This document shows, one piece after another, positions 42,001 to 54,000 of a stretch of DNA of 64,000 nucleotides. Source of the DNA: Pegoplata infirma (lineage: Eukaryota; Arthropoda; Insecta; Diptera; Anthomyiidae). The notes under the pieces are model-generated. The model was not told the origin of the DNA. It saw only the letters and a list, made by a program, of their open reading frames with translations, and searched no databases. The first letter of the stretch is position 1. Every line of letters begins with the position of its first letter. Location: NCBI GenBank assembly GCA_963921195.1, contig OY992537.1:125537347-125601346 (forward strand), given 5' to 3'. The position numbers and the translations under genes are program-made.

Positions 42001-45000
42001 CTATTTGCGAGGTTCACAATCATGTACCGATGTGCCACTGTAGCGAGGATATGGAAGGCAATGCCTTTGCATTGTGTAAACCGAAACAAAAAAGTATAAA
42101 ATCAAACCATTTTAACCTCTTTACTGAAAACTCATTAAATTTGTCCAATTATTTAGTCATAGTTCAACAAAATCCCTGCGTTCCTTCTCCATGCGGTTCT
42201 AATTCTCAATGTCGTGAAACTAATGGTGTTGCTTCCTGTCATTGCCTGCCAAATATGTTAGGTTCTCCTCCATCGTGCCGACCAGAATGTATAACAAACT
42301 CCGAATGTTCACCTAATAGAGCTTGTGTGAATCAAAAATGTCAAGATCCTTGTCCCGGTAGCTGTGGCCATTTAGCTTTGTGTCATATCGTCAATCATAA
42401 TCCATTATGCTCTTGTCCTTCTGGTTATACGGGCAGTCCATTCGTTGAATGTCAACCCATAATAAGTATACAATCCTTTGATTTTCAAGAAAACAAAGTT
42501 TTAATTAAATTTATTTTTATTAGTACCTTCCCAAAGCGATGTTATTCCCCAGAATCCTTGCGTACCCTCTCCATGCGGTCCCTATTCCCAGTGTGATAGT
42601 ATTCAAGGTATTTCTTCATGCAAATGCTTGCCAAGCTATATAGGTGCACCACCGTATTGCCGTCCCGAATGTGTAACCAATACAGAATGTCCCTCATATC
42701 AAGCATGTATAAATCAAAAATGTCATGATCCTTGCCCGGGAATGTGTGGTAATAATGCTGAGTGCAGAACCGTAAATCACATAGTCATGTGTACATGCCT
42801 TGAAGGTTATGAAGGTAATCCATTCACCAATTGTCGTATGGCTTTACCACCACGACAGCCTCAACCAAGGCCTCACGCACCTACTCGTCAGCCAACGTTG
42901 CAAGAATATTACCCAGAAGTTGAAACACCTCGACCACCAATTTATATTCCATCAGTTCCACAGCCTCAACCACCAATTAATATACCTTCAGAGTCCCAAC
43001 CTCAACGCCCAATTAATATTCCATCTGTACCTCAGCCACAACCCCCTGTTTATGTTCAACAAAATCCTCAGGCACAACCGCCAATTAATATTCCATCAGT
43101 TCAACATCCTCAACCTCCAGTTAATATTCCTTCGGTACCTCAACCGCAACCACCTGTTTATGTTCAACAAGAACACCAACCACCAATTAATGTACCTTCA
43201 GTGCCCCAGCCCCAACCGCCAATTAATATACCTTCAGAGCCTCAACATCCAATTAATATTCCATCTGTACCTCAATCTCCAATTAATATTCCATCAGAAC
43301 CTCAGCCGCCAGTCAATATTCCCTCAGTACCGCAACCATCAGTACCTCAACCACCAATTAATATACCTTCAGAACCCCAGCCCCAACCCCCAATTAATAT
43401 TCCAACCGTACCTCAACCTCCTGTATATGTTCAACAGGAACCTCAGCCTCAACCGCCAATTAATATTCCATCACTACCTCAGCCTCAACCCCCAGTTAGT
43501 ATTCCATCAGTACCTCAGCCTCAACCTCCAGTCAATATTCCATCAGTACCGCAGCCCCAACCCCCAATTAATATTCCAGCCGTACCTCAACCTCCTGTAT
43601 ATGTTCAACAGGAACCACAGCCTCAACCGCCAATTAATATTCCATCAGTACCTCAGCCTCAACCACCAGTTAATATTCCATCAGTACCTCAGCCTCAACC
43701 GCCAATTAATATTCCATCAGTACCTCAGCCTCAACCTCCAGTTTATGTTCCATCAGAACATCAACCACCAATTAATATACCTTCGAAGCCCCAACCCCAA
43801 CCCCCAATTAATATTCCAGCCGTACCTCAACCGCAACCTCCTGTATATGTTCAACAGGAACCTCGGCCTCAACCGCCAATTAATATTCCATCAGTACCTC
43901 AGCCTCAACCTCCAGTTTATGTTCCATCAGAACATCAACCACCAATTAATATACCTTCGGAGCCCCAACCCCAACCCCCAATTAATATTCCAGCCGTACC
44001 ACAACCGCAACCTCCTGTATATGTTCAACAGGAACCTCGGCCTCAACCGCCAATTTATATTCCATCAGTACCTCAGCCTCAACCCCCAGTCAATATTCCA
44101 TCAGTACCTCAGCCTCAACCTCCAGTTAATATTCCATCGGTACCACAGCCTCAACCTCCAGTTTATGTTCAACAACAACCTAACCAGCCTCAACCACCAG
44201 TCAATATTCCATCAGTACCTCAGCCTCAACCTCCTATTTACATTCCTGCAGAACCGCAGCCTCAAACACCAATTAATATTCCTTCAATATCTCAGCCTCA
44301 ACCTACTGTTTATGTTCAACAAGAACCTCAGCCTCGTCCACCAATTTATATTCCCTCAGTACCCCAGCCACGTCCTTATGTTCCCCAGCAACCAGCATAC
44401 AATCCATCTATACCCCAGCGTCAACCACCAGTTTACAATTCTCCAGTACCTCTTACTCCATTGTACGAACATATTGAACCTTGTGAACCGAATCCCTGTG
44501 GACCAAATGCTGAATGTCGCTCACATAATAATGCTGGATCATGTGTCTGTTTGCAAAATTACTTTGGTAATCCTTACGAAGGTTGCAAGCCTGAATGTAT
44601 TGTAAATTCAGACTGTCCTTCTAACAAAGCATGTATTCAAACAAGATGTCAAGATCCTTGCCCGGGTACCTGTGGGCAAAATGCTTTGTGTCATGTTACC
44701 AATCATTTGCCTATATGTACTTGTTATAACGGTTACTCGGGTGATCCTTATCGCCTATGCCAACCCATACGACAACGTAAGACTTCTTTAACAACTTCTC
44801 AAAAGCCCTTATTTTTTAATAATATTCCCTCTGTATATAACTCTTTAGAAGAACCTGTGGTTTATAAGAATCCTTGTGAGCCCTCTCCCTGCGGTCCTAA
44901 CTCCCAATGTCGCGAGATAAACCAACAGGCTGTATGTTCATGTCTACCAGAATTCGTAGGTTCTCCTCCGGCCTGTAGGCCAGAATGTACTACCAATAGT

Positions 45001-48000
45001 GAATGTGCCTTTGATAGGGCCTGTATCAATAGAAAATGTGCAGATCCTTGTCCGGGACTATGCGGCCTTAATGCAGAGTGTCGTGTTATTAATCACAATC
45101 CAATGTGTTCTTGTTTGTCATCGTTTACCGGCGATGCTTTTACAAGATGTTATACTATTCCACGTAAGATTTCGTTTAATAATGATGAAATCAATTATTT
45201 TAATAATCGTACTTTGTTAACTTTAGCTTCTCCTCCTCCACGACCTCGTCCATTACCAACAACTCCACCAACAGTCATCGTTGCTGAAGAACCCATTAAT
45301 CCTTGTTATCCCTCACCTTGCGGTCAATATGCTCAATGTCATAATCGGTATGGTGCCGCGATTTGTTCCTGTTTGCCAAGTTTTATAGGTACACCTCCAA
45401 ACTGCAGACCTGAATGCTCAGTAAATTCGGACTGTCCGGCTTATTTGGCTTGTATTAATGAAAAATGCCGTGATCCATGTCCTGGATCTTGTGGTTTCAA
45501 CAGTATTTGTAATGTTGTTAACCATGTGCCTAATTGTATTTGCCAAATAGGTATGGTAGGTGATCCATTTACTGGATGTCATTCAGCACCTATAATAAAA
45601 ACTTCACCGCCTCCTGTGCAATATGAAAATCCTTGTGAGCCTTCACCATGTGGTGTCAATGCCAAATGTCGTGAAGGTTCTTGTTCATGTCTACCAGAAT
45701 ATCATGGTGATCCTTATATAGGTTGCAGACCAGAATGTGTTCTTAATAGTGATTGTTCTAGAGATCGAGCTTGCATTAACCAAAAATGTCAGGATCCCTG
45801 TCCGGGTACATGTGGTCAACAAGCATTATGTAATGTTATCAATCATACACCTATGTGCTCATGTCCAGAAGGTATGACTGGTAATGCTTTCGTGCGTTGT
45901 GAACCCTTAAGAGAACCAATACGCGATCTTGTGCCCATAGGTGTGATTAATCCTTGCCAACCATCACCATGTGGACCAAATTCACAATGTAGACAAGTTA
46001 ATCAAGTAGCTGTTTGTAGTTGTATAACAGGATTTTTGGGTTCTCCACCGTCATGTAGACCAGAATGTTCAACGAATTCAGATTGTCCAGCCGATCGTTA
46101 CTGTTTGAATCAAAAGTGTAAAGAAGCTTGTGCGGGAGCTTGTGGTGTGCAGGCATTATGTCATGCCTACAATCATTCACCACTATGCTCTTGTCCAACT
46201 AGATATACCGGCAATCCATTTATACAATGTTCTCCAATAGGTATTCATTCTGAAACGTTTATTCCCCATTTCACTCTTTTTAATATTTTTTATATCAATC
46301 AAATTATAGTCGAACCAATATATCCTCCACCAAGACCTCAACCACCGTTAGAAGAATATTATCCTACACGTCAACCAGAAACACCACGACCTCAACAACC
46401 TTTCCAAGAGTATTACCCTCAACCAACAGCTGAAACTCCTAGACCACAACCACCTATCTATGAATATAATCCACAATTACCACAGCCTCAAACAACACGT
46501 CAACCAAATTATCCTCAACCCCAACCCACAGCTGAAACACCTAGACCTCAGCCACCTATTTATGAATATAATCCACAATTACCACAGCCTCAAACAACGC
46601 GTCAACCATATTATCCTCAACCCCAACCCACAGCTGAAACACCTAGACCTCAGCCACCTATTTATGAATATAATCCACAATTACCACAGCCTCAAACAAC
46701 GCGTCAACCATATTATCCTCAACCCCAACCCACAGCTGAAACACCTCGACCTCCTATCTATGAAAATAATTCTCAAGAGCCTGTAACTACACGTCAACCG
46801 TACTATCCACAACCCCAACCACCAATCAACGAATATAATCCACCAGTAGCTCAAACTACACGTCAACCAACACATCGGCCACACTTGCAGGAATATTATC
46901 CTCAAGTACCCCCGTCCAATCCTTGTCAACCTTCGCCATGTGGTCCCTATTCCGAATGTTCTGTATCTGCTGATAACACTGCCCACTGTATTTGTCTCCG
47001 CGAATACATAGGTCAACCACCACGTTGTCGTCCTGAGTGTATTACAAGCGGCGAGTGTCCTTCTGATAAGGCTTGTATTAATCGAAAATGTAGTGATCCC
47101 TGTCCTGGGTCTTGTGGTAATCAAGCTGAATGTCGTGTTGTGGCTCACTCGGCCATGTGTTATTGTCCAGCTGGTTTTATTGGTGATCCTTTCACACAAT
47201 GCATACGTCAACAAGATCCACCTACGGAAGTTGTAGTACCCTGCAGTCCCAGTCCTTGCGGTCCAAATGCTTTGTGTCGTGTTCATAATGACGTGAGTGT
47301 ATGCCAATGTTTACCGGACTATTATGGCAATCCTTATGAGGTATGCCGACCCGAATGTTTACGAAATTCAGATTGTGCTACCAATAAGGCTTGTCAAAAT
47401 CAGAAATGTCGCGATCCTTGTCCAGGAACATGTGGTCCTAATGCTCTCTGTCAAGTGGTTAATCATATTCCCAATTGCGCTTGCCTAACGGGTTACCAAG
47501 GTGATCCCTATAGACAATGTATTAGGCACTTAGATGAACGTAAGCAAAAATTTCCCCTTTATAAAACTCAAACGAAAAAAAATAACCAAATAACATTTGA
47601 TTATTTAACTCCGACCGCTAATGAAACTTAATTTATTGTATCGATGTACTGAAACCGAAATAGCACATTTTTTTTAAATATCCTTGAAAAAATGCACCAA
47701 ATAATATAAACTGACCTTTAAAAACAAACTCAAGCCTTAATTCTGTCTCTGCTGCCCTATTTAAGCTTCTCAAAACTTCTGATCTTCAATTTCAGGTTAT
47801 ATGCTTTGCTTTAATTTTAAACTTGCTTTGCTAATGCTATTTTTTTTTGGAACTAAACCGCTTACTTAGATTAAATTTTGCAAATAGCTCTTGCCAAACT
47901 CATTTAACTTTTCTCCCCCATTTTATCGTATGTAGCTAAACCTCCAGTATATGTTAATCCCTGCGAACCATCACCCTGTGGAGCCAATGCCCAATGTCGT

Positions 48001-51000
48001 GAAGTTAATGGACAAGCTGTATGCTCTTGCTTACCACAATTCGTTGGCTCTCCACCTGCCTGCCGTCCGGAATGTGTGGTTAGTTCGGAATGTCCCTCCG
48101 ATAAGGCTTGTATCAACCAAAAATGTCAAGATCCTTGCCCCGGATCCTGTGGTATCAATGCTGAATGTCATGTACGAAGCCATAGTCCTTTGTGTTCTTG
48201 CAAACCTGGTTATACCGGAGAAGCTTTCACTAGATGTCAGCCTATACCCGAACGTAAAGCAGATCAACCTCCTCCGACGCCTGTCAATCCATGTTTGCCT
48301 TCTCCTTGTGGTCCCTATTCTCAATGCCGAGAAGTAAATGGTGCTGCATCTTGCAGTTGCTTGCCAAATTACATAGGAGCTGCTCCAAATTGTAGACCAG
48401 AATGTTCCATCAACGCTGAGTGTGCCAGTAATTTGGCTTGTATTAATGAAAAATGCCGCGATCCTTGTCCGGGATCCTGTGGTTTTGATGCCTTATGTAA
48501 TGTCATCAATCATACACCAAGTTGTTCATGTCCTGTGGGCTATACTGGTGATCCATTTACCAGCTGTAGGCTATTACCACCACCTCAACCACCAAGTAGG
48601 CTTAACCGATATAAAAACTCATTTGCATTTGTTTACTCAAAATCTTTTAAAAATTTTACAGAGCAACGAGAACCAGTAGATCTGTGCAACCCCTCACCAT
48701 GTGGATCCAATTCAATATGTCAAAATGGCAAGTGTTCTTGTTTGCCAGAATATCATGGTGATCCTTATATTGGCTGCCGTCCTGAATGTGTGCTCAATTC
48801 TGATTGTTCACGCAGTCTTGCCTGCGTGCGAAACAAATGTATTGATCCCTGTCCTGGAACCTGCGGCATTAATGCTTTGTGTGAGGTTAACAATCACATA
48901 GCAATGTGTCGCTGTCCTGAACGTATGACAGGTAATGCATTTGCTTCGTGTGAACCAATTCGAGATGTCGTCCCTAAAAATCCTTGTCAACCAACACCAT
49001 GCGGTCCTAACTCACAATGTTTGGAACGCAATGGTAATGCGATATGTTCGTGTATTACTGGTTACATGGGTAATCCACCCAACTGCCGGTTGGAATGTTA
49101 CTCGAGTTCCGATTGTTCACCCATACATGCATGTATTAACAATAAGTGCGTAGATCCATGTCCTGGTAAATGCGGTTTAAATGCAGAATGTCAAGCGGTA
49201 CAACATAGAGCCCATTGTGAATGTTTAAGAGGTTTCGAGGGAAATCCTTATTCAGTTTGCAGAATAATAGGTAGAATATTGTGTTTTGCGTAGTATTCAG
49301 AATAAATAAAAAGTAACTGTGTTTTCTTAATTTAAAACTCTAGAAATACGCCATGAACCTCCGACCAAACCAAAGGATCCTTGTTATCCTTCTCCTTGTG
49401 GACCCAATTCTCAGTGCTCAAATGTAAATGACCAGGCTAGATGTACTTGTTTGGCAGAATATATTGGAACTCCACCCAACTGCCGCCCCGAATGTTTGAG
49501 TAATGACGATTGTAGCAACAATTTAGCTTGTATCAATCAAAAATGCCGTGATCCTTGTCCAGGATCATGCGGTATAAATGCTAATTGTATTGTTACCTTA
49601 CATATACCCAATTGCCATTGTCCAGCTGGCATGACCGGCGATCCATTCCGCATGTGTTACGAACGTAAAGAAAGTAAGGCATTTGGCTAATTTTGCGTTA
49701 TATGATTTTTTTTTAGGTCTCCAATTTCAGAAAATAGTTAATTTGTTATTATCTCTCTCTTCCTCTTTAGTTTTACCACCACAAAAAGAAGAACCTAAGA
49801 ATCCCTGCCGTCCTTCTCCATGTGGCAGTAATGCTGAATGTCGTATACGAGACTCTGGTTTTACATGTGAGTGTGTCAATGACTATATTGGCAATCCCTA
49901 TGAAGGCTGTCGTCCAGAGTGTGTGGGTAATTCAGAATGTCCAGCCAATCGCGCTTGTATCAGACAAAAATGTGCTGATCCTTGCCCAGGTACCTGTGGT
50001 ACTGAAGCTATTTGTAACATAAACAATCATATACCAATTTGTTCTTGTCCTACCGGTTACACGGGCAATGCTTTTATACAATGCTCTCCCGTTATTGTAA
50101 AAGAAATTCCAACAGAAAAGGTAGATCCTTGCTATCCCACACCTTGTGGTCAAAGAACTATCTGCAAAGTACAACGTGGTCAAGCTGTTTGCGAGTGTCT
50201 ACCAGGCTTCTTTGGTAATCCCTATGGCCAAGAATGTAGACCTGAATGTACTCTAAGCTCGGATTGTGCCAAGAATAGGGCTTGTGTCAACAATAAATGT
50301 GTGGATCCTTGTCCTGGAGTTTGCGGTTATGGTGCCGACTGTCAAACAGTCAATCATAATCCCATCTGTAGCTGTCCTTCTACTATGTTAGGAAATCCAT
50401 TTGTGGAATGTCATGAAGCACCTAAACAATTGGAGCCAGTGGATCCTTGCAATCCATCACCCTGCCGTTCTAACGGTATTTGTCGCGTAATTAATGGTCT
50501 GGCTTCTTGTTCGTATCCCGAATGTATTGTCAATGAAGATTGTACCAGAGATAGAACTTGTGTTAATCAAAAATGCCGTGATCCCTGCATTAACGCCTGC
50601 GGTCTCAATGCCATTTGCAATGCTTATAATCACAAAGCTGTTTGTACCTGTCCTCTAGGTTTCTATGGTTCTCCATACAGTCAGTGCCAGCAACAGGTGG
50701 AAGTCGTACCAGCACCCAAACCCGAATGTACTACCGATAATGAGTGCAGCAACGATAAGGCTTGTACTAATCAACAATGTAGAAATCCTTGTGAAGTGAG
50801 CAATATCTGCGGTCAAAATGCCAGATGTCATGTTCAATTGCATAGACCATTGTGTGTCTGCAATGAAGGTTTTACCGGTAATGCTTTGAGTAATTGCTAT
50901 TTGTTGGGCTGTCGTTCAGATGAGGAATGTCCAGCTACTGAGGCCTGTATTAACAAACAGTGTACAGATCCTTGTTTGTTTACACAATGTGGTGCTCAAG

Positions 51001-54000
51001 CTATATGCCGTTCCGATTATAACCACAAGGCTAGATGTCATTGTCCAGATGGCTATCGCGGCAATCCTCTTGTGCGTTGTGAACGTCCTGAATGTACTCG
51101 TGATGACGAGTGTGCCTTTAATCTGGCCTGTCGCAATGAACACTGTGAAGATCCTTGTAATTGTGGTATTGGAGCTCAATGCCGAGTCAATAACCATCAA
51201 GCCCAATGTAGATGTCCTCCTGGCTATGTGGGTAATCCATCAGTACGTTGTGATATCGAAGAAGTCAAGGTACCTCCTCAATGTACCATGGATGCTGATT
51301 GTAGCAGTAAGTTGGCTTGTTTCAGTGGTGAATGTAAGAACCCTTGCTTTGTAACCAAACCATGTGGAGCTAATGCTGTATGTTCTGTTGTGGACACCCT
51401 GCCTTTAAGGACAATGATATGTGAATGTGAGCCCGGTTATGTGGGTGATGCAGATGTGGGTTGTCGCAAAGGTAAGTTAATAGAAAATCTTTATTGCATA
51501 ATATGAAGGCATAATGCGACAATATATTTTCATGACTTTTGAACTCGGTTGTTTCGACACAACTAAAATTAGCTAAAATAGCTGTCGCATTTCTTTCATC
51601 AGTGTTTTAAAAATTTATAAAAAAAAGAGTTTACTTAACTCAAAGATTTTTTATTTTACAGCTTTCTTTTTTTATAAAGAATTATTTACATAAAACTTTT
51701 TCTTACAGTGTATATAATGTAATTTTAAGCACTTTACCTTTTCCTTAAGCACTTTAGACATTTACACTGGTCTAACTTAGCACCTGCACTCAAACATACT
51801 TTTCTTCGAACTTAAAAACTAACTGAAATTATTAAATTTCCCTTTAGAACCTGTTCGAGATCAAGGTTGTCAATCCAATGAAGAATGTCCTTCAACAGAG
51901 GCTTGCCGCAATGGTAACTGTGTAAATCCCTGCATTGAATCTTCTCCTTGTGCTCGTACTGCCGATTGTTTGGCGCAACAACATAGAGCTGTCTGTACCT
52001 GTCCTCAAGGTACTCAAGGCGATCCCTTCGTTAACTGTTATCAACCACCTCAAATTACTGCTGGTTGTACTCATGATTCGGAATGTTCACCAACTACGGC
52101 CTGTATTAATAAACGTTGCCAGGATCCTTGTGCCGAAGGCAATCCATGTGCTGGTAATGCTGAATGTAGAGTTTCGAATAACCGACCAATATGTTCTTGC
52201 CCAGCAGGATGGGGTGGTGATCCACAAGTACAATGTTTCAAACGTAAGTGATTATTTAATTGATTAGGTAACAATCTATATTTACCGACTTTTTGCCGTT
52301 TTTTAACTTTATATAGCCGAATGTAAAATCAATGCTGACTGTCCTTATGATAAGGCTTGCATCAATGAAAATTGTGTTAATCCTTGCACATATGGTAATG
52401 TACGTTGTGGTTCAAATGCCTTGTGTGAACCTCAAAATCATCAAGCGGTTTGCGTGTGCCCAGGTGGTACTCAAGGTAATCCTTTCGTCTCCTGTATCAC
52501 TGGCCATTGTCAATACAATGAAGATTGTGCTGACCACGAAGCATGCGATAGATTGAATCGTATCTGCAGACCTGTCTGTGATGAAGATACTTGTGCTGTC
52601 GATGCTATTTGTTTGGCTAGACGTCACCAACCTCAATGTCAATGTCGTGCTGGTTACACAGGAAATCCTTACCAAGACTGTGTGTTACCCAAACAAACAC
52701 CAGATTTGAAACCTAAACCTGAATGTGTTCAAGACGCAGATTGTCCTTCACAATTGGCTTGTATCAATCAAAGATGTTCAAATCCCTGTGCAACACCTCA
52801 TGTCTGTACACCTCAACAAACTTGCTCTGTGCTGGATACTTTACCATTGCGAACCATGATTTGTAAATGTCCCAGCGATACGATAACCGATACTTCAGGT
52901 AATTGTGTACCCATAAAACATGATGTCATTACGGGATGCCAACACAATGAAGAATGTGCCAATGCTGAGGTATGTCAGAAGGGTTCATGTATTGATGCTT
53001 GCCGTTTGGAAAGATGTGGTGTCAATGCTCAATGTCTGTCACGAGATCATTATGCTCAATGTACTTGCCCTAAGGGTTATGCTGGTAATCCACGTGTTGA
53101 ATGTCGCTTTGTGGCCATTGAAGAACCAAAGACCCCTACAGCAGAATGTATTAACAATGATGATTGTCCTTATGACAAGACCTGTCGCAATGAACGTTGT
53201 GTTAATCCTTGCGTTGAAGAACCATGCGGTCATGGAGCTTACTGTCATGTCCAACTAAGAGAAGCTGTATGTCGCTGTCCACCTGGTTACACAGGAGATG
53301 CTAGACAAGCTTGTATACCACGTAAGTATTGGAAATTATTGGAATTTATCACGACAATCTCTAACATTTAATGTTCTTATTTTTTTTTGCAGCTCGTGAT
53401 GTTATAACTGTGGGCTGTAAGTCAAACTCTGACTGTCAGCTTACTGAATCGTGCGTCAATGATCAATGTATTAATCCTTGCAATTGTGGTCCCAATGCCG
53501 AGTGTCAAGTTCGCAATCATCATCCTATATGTTATTGTAAATCTGGCTTTTCTGGTAATGCCCAATATGGTTGCATACAAATCGGTTGCCAATCTGACGA
53601 TGAATGTTCTTCGGATCAACAATGTGTTAATCGCGAATGTGCCAATCCTTGTTTGATCTCAGATCCTTGTGCTTTAAATGCTGAGTGCTATGGTCGCAAT
53701 CATAGAGCTACTTGCCGTTGCCCGGTTGGTATGCAGGGAGATCCATTTGTACGTTGTATTCGTGTTGAATGTAATTCCGATTATGATTGTGCTTCCAATC
53801 AAGCTTGTGTCAATAACTTGTGTATTAATCCTTGCCGTGATCAAGATAATCCTTGTGCTCAAAATGCCTTGTGTCAAGCTCTACAACACCGTGCTGTTTG
53901 CAGATGTCCTGATCATATGCCGTTGGGTAATCCTTACGCTTTTTGTGAACGCAGACCTCAAGAACCCGTATGCCGGGATGATGGCGATTGCCCAAGTGGG

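Larger units (their letters stand above)
22833..50096 (+). repeat. dpy: hexamodular higher-order repeat of dpy (about 11 cycles)
   Basis: After a leading A module, the order B-C-D-E-F-A recurs. B exons start at 23222, 25459, 27629, 30099, 32492, 34687, 36792, 38907, 41074, 44849 and 47936. The coding length per cycle is 1,908-1,926 bases for cycles 1-8; cycles 9 and 10 are longer only because of the proline-rich inserts. Confidence 0.88.

Noticed and set aside
42800..44605. A 601-codon open frame in a second + frame across the proline-rich repeat
   Set aside because: It is a shadow of the minisatellite: any frame of a stop-free repeat stays open. The cysteine-containing modules on both sides are only in the dpy frame.
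46681..47307. A 208-codon minus-strand open frame over exon 49
   Set aside because: Antisense shadow of the proline-rich and EGF coding sequence. The T/R/I/W-rich composition is typical of antisense EGF-DPY reading and there is no known domain.
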